NCBI RefSeq assembly: GCF_014649395.1
Contig: NZ_BMSY01000009.1
Span: 62,001-126,000, forward strand
Reading direction: 5' to 3'
Source of the DNA: Streptomyces aureoverticillatus
GTDB taxonomy: Bacteria; Actinomycetota; Actinomycetes; Streptomycetales; Streptomycetaceae
DNA length: 64,000 nt
Shown: in pieces, positions 24,701 to 31,777 of the stretch
How positions within the stretch are numbered: the stretch's first letter is position 1
Layout of the letters: every line of letters starts with the position of its first letter
Made by a program: the position numbers and the translations under genes
Notes under the pieces: generated by a model
Told to the model about the DNA's origin: nothing
The model's database searches: none
Seen by the model: only the letters and a program-made list of their open reading frames with translations

Positions 24701-26769
24701 CTGAGCAGGGATATCGCGAGGATGCTGTCGCCGCCGAGCTGGAAGAAGTCCTGGTCGGCGCCGACCTCGTCCAGTTGCAGGAGGGCCGCGACCGTCGCAC
24801 ACACCACGCGCTCGTTCTCGGTGGCGGGCGGGACGAGCGCGCCCGTGCCGATCACGGGCTCCGGCAGGGCGTTCCGGTCGAGCTTGCCGTTCGCGGTGAG
24901 CGGGAACTCGGTCATGACGACGAGGTGGGCGGGCACCATGTACTCGACCATGTGCTCGGTCGCCCACGCCTTGACCTGGTCCGCCTGAAGGTCCTCGCGC
25001 CCGGCGGCCGGGATGACGTACCCCACGAGGTAGGTGCCGCCCGCCGCGTTCTTCTTGGCGACGACACAGGTGTGGCGTACGTCCGGGTGCTCGGCGAGAC
25101 CGGCCTCGACGTCCTCGATCTCCAGGCGCATGCCGCGGATCTTGATCTGGTTGTCGGCGCGGCCGAGGAAGTCCAGGGATCCGTCGGGGGCGAACCGGGC
25201 GAGGTCGCCGGTCCGGTAAAGGCGGGAGCCGTCGTTGGCGAAAGGATTCGCCACAAACCGGGAAGCCGTCAGTCCGGGCGCGTTGACATACCCGCGCCCC
25301 AGCAGGAACCCGCCCACGTACAGCTCGCCGCCGACGCCCACCGGCACCGGCCGCAGCTCGTCGTCGAGGACGTACAGCTGGGTGTTGGGGTTGGCCTTGC
25401 CGATCGACGTCGACAGGCGTTCCGCGGCGCCGCGGTAGATGACGTGCGAGACGCCGATCGTCGTCTCGGCGGGGCCGTAGCCGTGGTACATGGGGATGTC
25501 GAGCTTGGTGCGGAACCGCTCGTACAGCTCCGGGGTCAGCACCTCGCCGCCGCACCACACGTGCCGCAGGCTGTCCAGGCGTCCGGAGTCGCCCGCGATC
25601 TCCAGGAGCACGTCCAGCATGGACGACACCAGGTACGTGAACGTGACGCGCTGCTCGGCGATCACGCTCAGCAGGTGGTGCGGGTCGCGTTCGCCGCCGG
25701 GCCTGAGGACCACGAGGCGGCCGCCGCTCACCAGCGGCAGGAAGATCTCGTTGATGGAGATGTCGAAGGACAGCGGCGCCTTGAACAGCGACGCGTCGTC
25801 GTGGCCGAAGCCCAGGATCTCGTCGACCTGCCACAGCAGGCGCTCGCTGATCGCCTCGTGGCGGATCATCGCGCCCTTGGGCCGCCCGGTCGAACCGGAC
25901 GTGAAGATGACGTACGCGAGGGCGTCGCCGGGGGCGGTGATCCCGGTCCCGTCGGCCGGCAGGTCACCGAACTTCCAGTCGTCGAGGTCGACGGCGACGG
26001 CTTCCGGTTCACTCGGGTCGTGCTCGCCGGAGGCGTTGAGCTGGACCACGACGCGGGCGTCGTCGATGACGACGGCGCGGCGCGCGGCGGGCCACTGCGG
26101 GTCGAGCGGCACGAACGCGCCGCCCGCCTGGAGCACGCCGAGGAGCCCGATCACCATCTCGACGGAGCGGCCGAGCGAGATGCCGACGACCTGTTCGGCG
26201 GTGAGCCCGCGTTCGATCAGGTGGTGGGCCAACTGGCTGGAGAGTTCGGCCGCCTGACGGTAGGTCAGCGACCGGTGCTCGTCGACGACGGCGACGGCGT
26301 CCGGCCTGGTGCGCGCCTGCTCGCGGAACATCTCCACGACGGTCGGGCGGACCCGGTCGGCGTCGGTGTCGTTCCACTCGGCGAGCTCCGTGAGCCGCGC
26401 CGCCACACTGGACGGGCCGATGGTGCCGAGGGGCCGGTCCGGGAAGTCGGCCAGGTCGTCGAGGGCGAGCTGCGCGGCGGCAGGCTCGACGCCGACGGGG
26501 AGCGTGATGCTCCGGTCGTCCGCGCCTATCTCCCAATCGCCGGGCCCCGCACCGCCGTTGTCGACCCAGCCGAGCACGTCGGCGAACAAGGTGCCGGGGG
26601 TGAGGTCGATGCCGTCGGGGCTCCGGCCCGTCGCCCAGTACGAGAGGCCGATGGCGCAGGCTTCGGTGATGGTCCTGTCCGAGTAGCCGGAGGAGGCGCC
26701 CGCTCGCCGGCGTACGTCGGCCAGGCGATCGGGAGAGAGCAGTACGAGACGAGCGGGCGATTCCATCAT
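15691..26769 (-). CDS. cchH: Three-module NRPS, coelichelin synthetase type (A-T-E-C-A-T-E-C-A-T)
   Basis: This protein of about 3,692 residues assembles the hydroxamate peptide. Approximate layout: A1 115-640, T1 at 680 (GGDSI), E1 730-1160 with HHVVIDG, C2 with HHIIADG near 1350, A2 1660-2150, T2 near 2213 (GGDSI), E2 with HHIAVDA near 2390, C3 with HLLLWDG near 2795, A3 to about 3620, T3 near 3646 (GGHSM). There is no thioesterase. The first specificity residues read D-I-N, D-F-W (threonine type) and D-M-E (hydroxyornithine type), as expected for coelichelin. The start is uncertain: ATG at 26769 or 26766, or TTG at 26793. A dispersed intergenic repeat is embedded between A2 and T2, and C3 lacks its second His. 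Confidence 0.93.
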   Translation of the reverse strand: MMESPARLVLLSPDRLADVRRRAGASSGYSDRTITEACAIGLSYWATGRSPDGIDLTPGTLFADVLGWVDNGGAGPGDWEIGADDRSITLPVGVEPAAAQLALDDLADFPDRPLGTIGPSSVAARLTELAEWNDTDADRVRPTVVEMFREQARTRPDAVAVVDEHRSLTYRQAAELSSQLAHHLIERGLTAEQVVGISLGRSVEMVIGLLGVLQAGGAFVPLDPQWPAARRAVVIDDARVVVQLNASGEHDPSEPEAVAVDLDDWKFGDLPADGTGITAPGDALAYVIFTSGSTGRPKGAMIRHEAISERLLWQVDEILGFGHDDASLFKAPLSFDISINEIFLPLVSGGRLVVLRPGGERDPHHLLSVIAEQRVTFTYLVSSMLDVLLEIAGDSGRLDSLRHVWCGGEVLTPELYERFRTKLDIPMYHGYGPAETTIGVSHVIYRGAAERLSTSIGKANPNTQLYVLDDELRPVPVGVGGELYVGGFLLGRGYVNAPGLTASRFVANPFANDGSRLYRTGDLARFAPDGSLDFLGRADNQIKIRGMRLEIEDVEAGLAEHPDVRHTCVVAKKNAAGGTYLVGYVIPAAGREDLQADQVKAWATEHMVEYMVPAHLVVMTEFPLTANGKLDRNALPEPVIGTGALVPPATENERVVCATVAALLQLDEVGADQDFFQLGGDSILAISLLSALRDAGLYVTARQIFTTSVLGALAAVASREDVATVDHADAATGTVVGSPIVQWLGETTDAIDGFVQSVVLNTPADLTADALDEILTALVARHDMLRAKLVRGDRWSFDIPEAREAAAAVWQESDRPLDACVALATDALDPADGVMLRAVWRRDARQLVVVVHHVVIDGVSWRVLMDDLATAWRQFTAGEPIELPPVGTSFRRWTQLLGRAECDADRAYFQRPLPGADQPVGRRALSDADTVARERIRTVSVGPEVTAALLGEIPAKFHAGVNDVLLTALAVTLARWRRDLGQDQTFAHIELEGHGREGQFVAGAAGFEPDLSRTVGWFTTLFPVTVDPGAAAAFTSPAYLAAALKAVKEDLARVPSNGVSYGALRYLADTAFDAPAPQVLFNYLGRFDAGSSGDWQLAGATGQLGEKRDPRMRLPRALEFNAIAEPAASGATAAGSSGSTGSSGSAASTGEYELVTTIAWPEGMFTDEDIATIGAYFRETLAALAALDQGGHTPSDFPLVPLTQADVDTLDGPALRDILPLTPLQEGLYFHSVFDDDSAGAYVEQQLLTLDGEVDADRLAAAATRLLTLYPNLAARFVALADGRVVSVLDGGVEAPFTTLDRPGITDAEIREYAERDRRAGFDLATGPLMRCTLIRAGSGRNVLVQTVHHIIADGWSVPPMLRALLAEYHAPGTVYPIGGFSDYVRWLGERDDDESDRVWGEELAELPGSSLVAEGHTPSDRFADIAVEPEDDIDAAVRSAGVPLSVAVHSAWAVTLGGILGADDVVFGSTVSGRDAEVPGIEDMVGLFINTIPVRARWAADTTARDLLAAVRAHQSAVLPHQHVSLARIGRQAGAGSLFDTLVVFDVATDVAALRGPGHELVIADIVNEGAPHYPLTLVVERALDGRPPRGGAAHLRFNLIYDGELLREASAQAILDTFTQTLTGLLARPDALVGDLAPEGDRSPARITPTTLGGLFDAAARRDPAATAVTQCALDGDTRSLTYGELAVAKDELASVLRAAGVGPGKRVAVAAPRSLEQVVALVAIVSAGGAYVPLDLAYPDERLEYILADAAPQVVLVDREQRDRFTELLARAGVSARVLVQGDELPPATGGVAPEADWHDPAYVIYTSGSTGRPKGVVVPHSSVVTLLANTQPDMDFGPDDVWVQFHSYSFDFAVWELWGALAHGAELLLPEYALTRSPVDFHRLVRERGVTVLNQTPSAFYQFIEADRHAGEPVTALRRIIFGGEALDLGRLRGWVERHGTGAPELVNMYGITETTVHVTHRVLTDDDFGLGDDVSPIGGPIRGLVTYLLDDRLRPVPPGRVGAIYVAGDQVSLGYLGRPGLTAGRFVADPFVADGSRMYHTGDLARRTLDGELEFAGRADDQVQLKGFRIELGEVETAVRGLEGVVDAAVTVADTGDHLVAHVVGQVSGDFAARLAAKLPVHMVPGRVLTADALPLTVNGKLDRKALAARAAQDDVQTGPDGGAGNCATSPHRAAGESQTSQRSELDAVVGVFADTLPGAAVDADTDFFKAGGDSIVAITLINRARALGLTIAPRDVFLHRTPRGLAEHLGTRTPQAAPSAPVRHEDGPVPPTPIILRQRELGGSLARFAQARTVAAPEGTGFADAERAANAVVAAHPALRLRLSVEHGAWALRTEPAREVTVARPDATDATAVANEAAGRLDPEAGDVIAFSWLEASRTLVVTVHHIAVDAVSWLVLLDDLTTAMSGASLAAPTTSYAEYAEALTLQAAEATDGLGHWVTTLQAPELLPTVGELRETTVVLPPDVSDSVTRTAPAALGVGLTELLCGALRTALTHIQPSPTDLAVELERHGRVPVREHHDYTRTVGWFTSIAPVRLTAHTDPVAAAREVADRQPDERGHVAYGQLRYLNPQTAPLLGGQGVRPQVLFNYLGRGSESQALHLTAGDQGSPYAVEVNAWVDAATGSLHAAFTLADGVPDEITEHWLSALERVADASATAERTAPVTPLQRGLFFQAQMAGQAGHYVAQSYFTFDRRLDTDALAEAMAHVIARHPVVGAGFSSDDDGNPVQVLRTGRRVDVRTVELATDAEVEELRVRDRDTGFDPGEPPLIRLTVVRLPDGRDGLLLSYHLLLWDGWSREIVLRDLFDAYEAVVAGEPLDAAPATPSFEDYARTLAAKNAENAGASERFWADHLAALPGPTLLAGPAPALSDDLPDALVQTLSAEQSDLLREAAKAHGVTLNSVLTGAFGLLLGAHTGRSDAVFGVTVSGRDGEGLSDIVGVLLNTVPMWTRARPDDTVGDYLSAVQTARVEAMEHEHLGLGEIQRASGHDTLFDNLFVLQNFLDMDAFAEMNSRHGITSVQADDSTHYPFTWVVTPGERLTVKLEHRDGDTAGARGLLDDYVRVLEDLARSTGPVGALPGLGQRPEAAARTDVGTDTVVDRFDQAADRDPQRVALVAHGKTMTFAELRDRSRAVAGVLAGRGIGPETNVGLAIPRSLDSIVALFAVLRVGAAYVPLELDHPDERIAAIVADARPDVILTVSAVSPRLTGDLIDTGDLIELDRPLPAAEPYVTFAPDDPDRLRHPAYTIYTSGSTGKPKGVVTEYAGLTNMLINHQRRIFEPVLADHGHRTFRIAHTVSFAFDMSWEELLWLADGHEVHICDEELRRDAPGLVAYCLEHGIDVINVTPTYAQQLVAEGLLDNPERRPALVLLGGEAVTPTLWQRLAETEGTVGYNLYGPTEYTINTLGVGTFECQDPVVGVAIDNTDVYVLDPWLRPLPDGVPGELYVAGVGIARGYLGQPAQTAHRFVACPFGAPGERMYRTGDLVIRRPDGNLMYLGRTDQQVKIRGHRVELGEVEAAFAAHPAVRFAAAVAQPDPQVDGAYRLAAYLVLDGGDLAAVAAEVGAGLPDFLRPTHYAQVDSIPLTVNGKADTKALPEAKPLGSLTTAGERGPETETETLVCEFYAEALDLDDDEVSAVSDFVSLGGHSMLAVRLIGLLRREFGPVITIRDLFTLRTPEAIARHLDEN
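20241..20280. repeat. Dispersed intergenic repeat embedded in the cchH coding sequence
   Basis: Bases 20244-20270 are identical over 27 nt to the reverse complement of the intergenic repeat at 8438-8464, with a GCGCCCC...GGGGC hairpin flank. In the NRPS frame it encodes a Gly/Ala/Pro/Ser-rich stretch, GPDGGAGNCATSPHRAA, between A2 and T2. The reading frame stays open across it. Confidence 0.8.
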
Positions 26770-26797
26770 CGGAGACTCAGCATTTCCTTCCAAGGAC

Positions 26798-26831
26798 CTA
26801 AGTTAGTCCCACCTTACTAAGGTTTACCTAA
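26798..26831. promoter_or_regulatory. Overlapping iron-box-like sequences before cchH
   Basis: CTAAGTTAGTCCCACCTTA (26798-26816, 13 of 19) and CTTACTAAGGTTTACCTAA (26813-26831, 12 of 19) overlap between the cchG stop and the cchH start. Each is a weak match, but the AT-rich alternating pattern in a GC-rich genome and the position favour a DmdR site, giving cchH-cchI its own promoter. Confidence 0.55.
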
Positions 26832-28615
26832 CTACCTTCTCGCCAGGCTCGCCACAGTCGTGCGTACCGGCCGCCCAGCGCCACCAACTCGTCGTGGGTG
26901 CCTTGCTCCACGACCCGGCCGGCGTCGAGCACGGCGATCCGGTCCGCCGCCATCGCCTGGGTCAGCCGGTGCGCCACGAACAGCGTGGTCCGGCCCGCGC
27001 ACGCGGCGAGCACGGCCCGCTCCAGCTCGGCGGCGCCCTCGCTGCCGGCCTCCGCGGTCGACTCGTCGAGCACCACCACCGGCGCCCGGCCCAACACGAG
27101 CCGGGCCAGGGCGATATGGGCGACCTTGGTGACGTCCAGGCGCTCGCCGCCCTCGCCGACCATGGTGTTCAGACCGTCGGGCAGGGCGTCGACCCAGCCG
27201 TCGGCACGCACCGTGCGCAGCGCGTCCATCAGCTCGGCGTCCGTCGCGTCCGGCGCGGCGAGCCGCAGGTCGTCGGCGAGCGTGCCGGAGAACACATGGC
27301 TCTCCTGCGTCAGGATGCTCACCAGGGCCCGCGCCCCGGCCTCGTCCAGGTCGGCGAGGTCGGTCGGGCCGATGCGCACCGATCCGGCCTGCGGGGTGCC
27401 GATGCCGGCGATGAGGGCGGCCAGCGTCGTCTTGCCCGCGCCGGTCGCGCCCACCAGGGCGAGCGAACCACCGGCCGGGATCGTCAAGTCGACATCCTTC
27501 AGGACCGGTTCCTCGGTGTCGGGGTAGCTGAACGTCAGCCCTCGCACGGTCACCGCGTACGGAGTGGAGTCCGCCGGGGCGACCTTGGGGTCACCGACCA
27601 GCCGGTCCTCGGCGTCCTCGTCCAGCACGCCGACCAGGCGGGTCAGGCTCGCGCCGGACTTCTGCGCCTCGTCGAAGGTGAACATGATGGCGCCCAGCGG
27701 CGTGAACAGCCGGTGGAACATCAGCGGTGCCGCCGACACCTCGCCCAGGCTGGCCGCGTCGGCCTCCAACAGGGCGTATCCCACCACGAGGATGAGGACG
27801 AGCCCGATGAACTCGGCGCGGTTCTCCCGGCCGACGAACCGGCCGAAGAACCGGAACACGTCGATGCCGTAGTTGCGCACCCGCCAGGACTCGTCGGTGA
27901 CCTTCTCGCGGAAGGTGTCCTCCAGGCGGTACGCCCGGACCGTGTCGATCCCGTTGAGGCCGCTGATCAGCGCCTGCGCGCGGTCGGCCTGGGCCACCCG
28001 CTGCTTGCGGTAGAGCGGGGCGGACCGGGGCAGGTACCAGCGCAGGGCCAGTGCGTACGCGGGCAGCGCGCCGGCGCCCGCGAGGCCGAGCCGCCAGTCG
28101 AGGCCGAACATGCCGACCGTGGCGATGAAGACCAGGACGCCCGCCGAGAACACCGTGGGGATGGCGGTGCGGATGCCCTTGGACAGCACGGCCACGTCGT
28201 CACCGACGCGGGACAGCACGTCCCCTCGGCCGACCTGCTCTATGCGTGCGCTCGGCATCCCGAGCACCGCGCGGACGGCGGCTTCCCGCAGTTGGGCGAG
28301 CAGATCCGCGCCGAGCCGCCCGATCAGATAGGTCGACACCGCGGTGGCCGCCGCGCCGAGCAGCGCGGCGGCGGCCATCAGCACGCCGACGGTGACCAGG
28401 ATCGAGCGGGATTCGCCCTCGACGACTCCGTCGACCACGCGGCCGAGCAGGAGCACCGGGAGGACTTGGAGCGCCGCCCCGGCCACCGTGCTCAGCACGG
28501 TGGCCGCGGTCAGCCAGGGCATCTCGCGGCAGTGTGCCGCGACCCATCGGGTGGCCTCGCGTCCGGTCGCCGTGCGCAGGTTGACCGGAGCGACGCGTGT
28601 TTCCGTCGTGCTCAC
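26828..28615 (-). CDS. cchG: ABC exporter half-transporter with intact Walker motifs
   Basis: This 595-residue protein has an N-terminal exporter transmembrane domain (about 35-330) and a C-terminal ATPase. Walker A is canonical (LVGATGAGKTTLAAL) and Walker B reads VVVLDEST with the catalytic Glu. The ABC signature is altered: GEGGERLDVTKVAHIALARL replaces LSGGQ. This is complementary to CchI, so a CchG/CchI heterodimer would have one competent and one dead ATP site. The GTG at 28615 lies 2 bp after the cchF stop, consistent with co-transcription with cchF. It probably exports the siderophore. Confidence 0.88.
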   Translation of the reverse strand: MSTTETRVAPVNLRTATGREATRWVAAHCREMPWLTAATVLSTVAGAALQVLPVLLLGRVVDGVVEGESRSILVTVGVLMAAAALLGAAATAVSTYLIGRLGADLLAQLREAAVRAVLGMPSARIEQVGRGDVLSRVGDDVAVLSKGIRTAIPTVFSAGVLVFIATVGMFGLDWRLGLAGAGALPAYALALRWYLPRSAPLYRKQRVAQADRAQALISGLNGIDTVRAYRLEDTFREKVTDESWRVRNYGIDVFRFFGRFVGRENRAEFIGLVLILVVGYALLEADAASLGEVSAAPLMFHRLFTPLGAIMFTFDEAQKSGASLTRLVGVLDEDAEDRLVGDPKVAPADSTPYAVTVRGLTFSYPDTEEPVLKDVDLTIPAGGSLALVGATGAGKTTLAALIAGIGTPQAGSVRIGPTDLADLDEAGARALVSILTQESHVFSGTLADDLRLAAPDATDAELMDALRTVRADGWVDALPDGLNTMVGEGGERLDVTKVAHIALARLVLGRAPVVVLDESTAEAGSEGAAELERAVLAACAGRTTLFVAHRLTQAMAADRIAVLDAGRVVEQGTHDELVALGGRYARLWRAWREGS

Positions 28616-28617
28616 AC

Positions 28618-29670
28618 CTAGTCGACCGACTTGACGAGCTCGTCGATCGCGTACGGCAGGGACAGCAGCGTGCCCTGGGACATCGCCGCGCCGACCGCCG
28701 GGCCCTCGCTGTCGAGCAGGTAGGACACGTTGCCCTTCTTGACCGCCTTCAAGTTGGTGAACAACTTGAACTTCTTCAGGGCTTCCTGGTCGGCCTTGTC
28801 GTTGATGACGAAGAGGTGGTCGACGTCGACCAGGTCGATGCGCTCAGGGGACAGCACGGTGAAGAACTTGCCGTCCGCGACCTCGTCGATCTTCTTCTGG
28901 CCCTTGAAGCCGATGCCCGTGACCAGCCGTCCGCGTACGTCGGTGGTGGTGAACGGCGCGATCGAGTCCTTGTACCAGGACAGCGGGACGGCCGTCTGCT
29001 TGGCGAACTCCGGGTGGTCCTTCTTGGCCTTGTCGAGCTTGGCCTGGATGCCCTGCACCAGCTTCTTGCCCTTGGCCTCCTGGCCGAGCGCCTTGCCGAT
29101 GTGCACCGCGTTGTCCTGCCACGGAGCGCTGAACGGCTCCTTCTCGGCCTTGGTGCGGCCCACCGTCGGGGCGATCTTGGAGAGCTTGTCGTAGCCGGCC
29201 TTGTCGATCTCGGAGTAGACCGCGATGATCAGATCCGGCCGCAGGGCCGCGATCTTCTCGTAGTTGGGGCCGGTGTCGCCGTTCTTCATGACGACCTCGG
29301 GCTTGGTGTCGCCCCACTTGTCCTTCACCCAGGGCCACTGGGTGTTGATGTCGGGGCTCTTGCCCGACGGGTTCGGGTACTGGTCGGTCATGCCGACCGG
29401 CTTGACGCCGAACGCCAGGACGGCCTGGTCGTCGGTGTAGCCGACGGTGACGACCCGCTTGGGGGCCTTGGATATCTTCGTCGACCCGAACGCGTGCTCC
29501 ACGGTGACCGGGAAGTCGCCGGCCGCGGCGGCGGGAGCGTCGTCACTCTTCTTGTCGTCCGACGAGTCCGAACCGCATCCCGCGAGGAGGCCGACACCGA
29601 GGGCCGCGGCGGACACTGTGGCCGCCACCCGCCGCCAGGGCCGCATGAGCGTCGTTCGATGGAGTCGCAT
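28618..29670 (-). CDS. cchF: Ferric-siderophore binding lipoprotein of the ABC importer
   Basis: This 350-residue substrate-binding protein has a lipoprotein signal with the lipobox LLAGC near residues 28-32, so it is anchored outside the membrane. After an Asp/Ser/Lys-rich linker it has the two-lobe, helix-linked fold of the FepB/FhuD class, with VTVGYTDDQAVLAFGVKPVG and LRPDLIIAVYSEI. It should capture ferric coelichelin and deliver it to CchCD. Two iron-box-like sites lie upstream. It is followed by cchG with a 2-bp gap. Confidence 0.92.
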   Translation of the reverse strand: MRLHRTTLMRPWRRVAATVSAAALGVGLLAGCGSDSSDDKKSDDAPAAAAGDFPVTVEHAFGSTKISKAPKRVVTVGYTDDQAVLAFGVKPVGMTDQYPNPSGKSPDINTQWPWVKDKWGDTKPEVVMKNGDTGPNYEKIAALRPDLIIAVYSEIDKAGYDKLSKIAPTVGRTKAEKEPFSAPWQDNAVHIGKALGQEAKGKKLVQGIQAKLDKAKKDHPEFAKQTAVPLSWYKDSIAPFTTTDVRGRLVTGIGFKGQKKIDEVADGKFFTVLSPERIDLVDVDHLFVINDKADQEALKKFKLFTNLKAVKKGNVSYLLDSEGPAVGAAMSQGTLLSLPYAIDELVKSVD

Positions 29671-29711
29671 CCAAGATCCCTTGCCTTCACGCTGTCCGGT
29701 TTTCGCCCCTA

Positions 29712-29761
29712 CTTAGGGCAGGCAAACTTTATCTCGCCAAGATGAGGTTAGCCTAGCCTAA
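29712..29761. promoter_or_regulatory. Two tandem iron boxes before cchF
   Basis: TTAGGGCAGGCAAACTTTA at 29712-29730 matches the consensus at 14 of 19 positions and TGAGGTTAGCCTAGCCTAA at 29743-29761 at 16 of 19. They lie 42 and 73 bp upstream of the cchF start, in the 94-bp gap after cchE. Confidence 0.8.
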
Positions 29762-29764
29762 GTC

Positions 29765-30625
29765 TCAACTTGTCGGCGCCGGGGCCAGGTCGAGCTGGAC
29801 GTGCGTACGGCCGATCGGCACGATCAGCGGCCGGTCCCCCACCGGGTCGTCGATCACTCTGGCGCGCAGACCGAACGCCTCGTGCAGCAGCTCGGCGGTG
29901 ATCACATCACGCGGGTGCCCCTGCGCGAGCACCGACCCCTCCGCCATCACGATGAGGTTGTCGCTGTAGCGCGTGGCCAGATTGAGGTCGTGCAGCACCA
30001 TGACCACGGTGCACCCCGACTCGTGCAGGTCGTCCACCAGGTCGAGCACGTCGACCGCGTGCGCCAGGTCCAGATACGTCGTGGGCTCGTCGAGGAGCAG
30101 CAGGTCGGTGCCCTGCGCCAGCGTCATCGAGATCCACACGCGCTGGCGCTGACCGCCGGACAGCGCGTCGACCGGCCGGTCCGCCAGGTCGGAGACCCCG
30201 GTCATGGCCAGCGCGCGCTCCACGACGTCGGCGTCGTCCGAGGACCACTGGCGCAGCCAACTCTGGTGCGGATGACGGCCCCTGGCGACCAGGTCCGCCA
30301 CCGTGAGACCCTCCGGGGCGACCGGCGCCTGCGGCAGCAGGCCGAGCTTCTTGGCCACGTCCCTGGTCTTGAGCTTGACGATGTCCTCGCCGTCCAGGAC
30401 GACCGTGCCCTTGGTCGGCCGGAGCAGCCGGGTCAGGGTGCGCAGGAGAGTCGACTTCCCGCAGCCGTTGGGGCCGATGATGGTGGTGATCACCCCGGGC
30501 GGGATCGCCACGTCGAGATCGTCGATGACGGTCCGGGCGCCGTACCCGACGGTGACGCCCTTGGCTGCCAGCCGCGCGGTGTCGGCCACGCCGGACTCGA
30601 TCTCGGTTATGTGCTGAGCGACCAC
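29765..30625 (-). CDS. cchE: Ferric-siderophore ABC importer ATPase
   Basis: This 286-residue ATPase powers siderophore uptake. Walker A is IIGPNGCGKSTLLRTL, the signature is LSGGQRQRVWISMTLAQ, Walker B is LLLLDEPTTYLDL, and the switch His is in MVLHDLN. These are typical FecE/FhuC-class motifs. The GTG at 30625 follows GAGGGGGG. An iron box lies immediately upstream, separating it transcriptionally from cchD even though all import genes point the same way. Confidence 0.93.
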   Translation of the reverse strand: MVAQHITEIESGVADTARLAAKGVTVGYGARTVIDDLDVAIPPGVITTIIGPNGCGKSTLLRTLTRLLRPTKGTVVLDGEDIVKLKTRDVAKKLGLLPQAPVAPEGLTVADLVARGRHPHQSWLRQWSSDDADVVERALAMTGVSDLADRPVDALSGGQRQRVWISMTLAQGTDLLLLDEPTTYLDLAHAVDVLDLVDDLHESGCTVVMVLHDLNLATRYSDNLIVMAEGSVLAQGHPRDVITAELLHEAFGLRARVIDDPVGDRPLIVPIGRTHVQLDLAPAPTS

Positions 30626-30642
30626 AAGCCCCCCTCGCCTAT

Positions 30643-30661
30643 TAAGGTTTGCCTCACCTTT
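30643..30661. promoter_or_regulatory. Iron box before cchE
   Basis: TAAGGTTTGCCTCACCTTT matches the consensus at 13 of 19 positions and sits 18 bp upstream of the cchE start, in the short gap after the cchD stop. Confidence 0.65.
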
Positions 30662-30685
30662 GTACCAGCTATCCGCGGTCGACCC

Positions 30686-31768
30686 TCATCTCAGGTTCGC
30701 CCGTACCAGCAGATAGACGAGGAAGGGACCGCCGATCGCGGCGGTGACCACGCCGACCGGGAGCGTGATCGGCAGGGCCGTGCGCGCGACCAGGTCCGAG
30801 CCGATGAGGAGCAGCGCCCCGACCATGCCGGAGGCCGCCAACGGGGGCGTCGGGCACCTCGCGAGGCGCATCGCCACCTGCGGCGCCACCAGGGCGACGA
30901 ACGGGACCGGGCCGGCCGCGCTCACCGCCACACCGGCCAGCAGGACCGCGCAGAGCAGCAGGACCGCCCGCACCATCTGGTAGCGGACGCCCAGGCCCGC
31001 GGCGACCTCGTCGCCGAAATGCATCGGTTTGAACTGGAACGCCACGCAGGCCACGACGACCAGGAGGGCGAGCGTGCACCAGCCCGCCGACCCGACCTCG
31101 TCCCACGACCGGTCCTCCAGCGAGCCGACCAACCACGCCTGGGCCCGGGCCACGTCCCTGATGTCGGCCGAGGTGAGCAGCCAGGTCGTGATCGCCTCCA
31201 TCACGGCGCTCACCGAGATGCCGATGAGGATGAGCCGGAAGCCGTCGATCCCGCGCCGCCACGCCAGGAAGTACACGAGCAGACCCGTGCCGAGACCGCC
31301 CGCGAGCGCCGCCGCCGACAACCCCACGGAGCCGATGACCGCCGCGCTCGCCCCGCCCGACACCGTCACCAGGAACACGGCGACCGCGCTGGCGCCGCCG
31401 GTGATGCCCAGGACGTCCGGACTCGCCAGGGGATTGCGCGCGATGGACTGGGTGATCGCCCCGGACACGCCGAGCGCGATGCCCACGACGAGCCCGGCCA
31501 GCGCACGCGGCATCCGCAGGTCCATGATGATGAACTGGTCGACCTGCTCGCCCCGGCCGAAGAGGGTGGCGATCACCTGGGGCAGGCCGATGGGGAAGTC
31601 CCCGACGGAGATGGACAGGCAGAACACCAGGAAGGCCGCCGCCGTCAGCAGCAGCGTCACGGCGACGAGCCAGGGCCGCCAGACGAACGACACCTGGCCG
31701 AGGCGCACACCGGGCGCCACCGATGACTTCACGTTTGTCCCGTTCATGCGCTCTTGTGTCCCGTTCAT
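30686..31768 (-). CDS. cchD: Ferric-siderophore ABC importer permease (FecCD family)
   Basis: This 360-residue membrane permease has the FecCD signature LRMPRALAGLVVGIALGVSG and NPLASPDVLGITGGAS, and about nine to ten hydrophobic segments. It pairs with CchC. The chosen ATG (31768) overlaps the cchC stop as ATGA. A second in-frame ATG at 31747 lies in the downstream copy of a perfect 21-bp tandem duplication, so either may be used; the protein differs by seven residues. Confidence 0.92.
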   Translation of the reverse strand: MNGTQERMNGTNVKSSVAPGVRLGQVSFVWRPWLVAVTLLLTAAAFLVFCLSISVGDFPIGLPQVIATLFGRGEQVDQFIIMDLRMPRALAGLVVGIALGVSGAITQSIARNPLASPDVLGITGGASAVAVFLVTVSGGASAAVIGSVGLSAAALAGGLGTGLLVYFLAWRRGIDGFRLILIGISVSAVMEAITTWLLTSADIRDVARAQAWLVGSLEDRSWDEVGSAGWCTLALLVVVACVAFQFKPMHFGDEVAAGLGVRYQMVRAVLLLCAVLLAGVAVSAAGPVPFVALVAPQVAMRLARCPTPPLAASGMVGALLLIGSDLVARTALPITLPVGVVTAAIGGPFLVYLLVRANLR

Positions 31769-31777
31769 GCGCTCTTG
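31736..31777. repeat. Perfect 21-bp tandem duplication at the cchC/cchD junction
   Basis: Bases 31736-31756 and 31757-31777 are identical. The unit contains the cchC C-terminal codons, its stop and the overlapping ATG of cchD. The duplication keeps the frame and gives cchD two start codons with N-terminal MNGT repeated. Confidence 0.9.

Noticed and set aside
15040..26820. Very long plus-strand open frames (1,727 and 2,193 codons) opposite the NRPS
   Set aside because: Their translations are Arg/Gly/Val/His-rich without recognisable domains. They mirror the third-codon GC bias of the NRPS gene on the other strand, which has clear domain motifs throughout.
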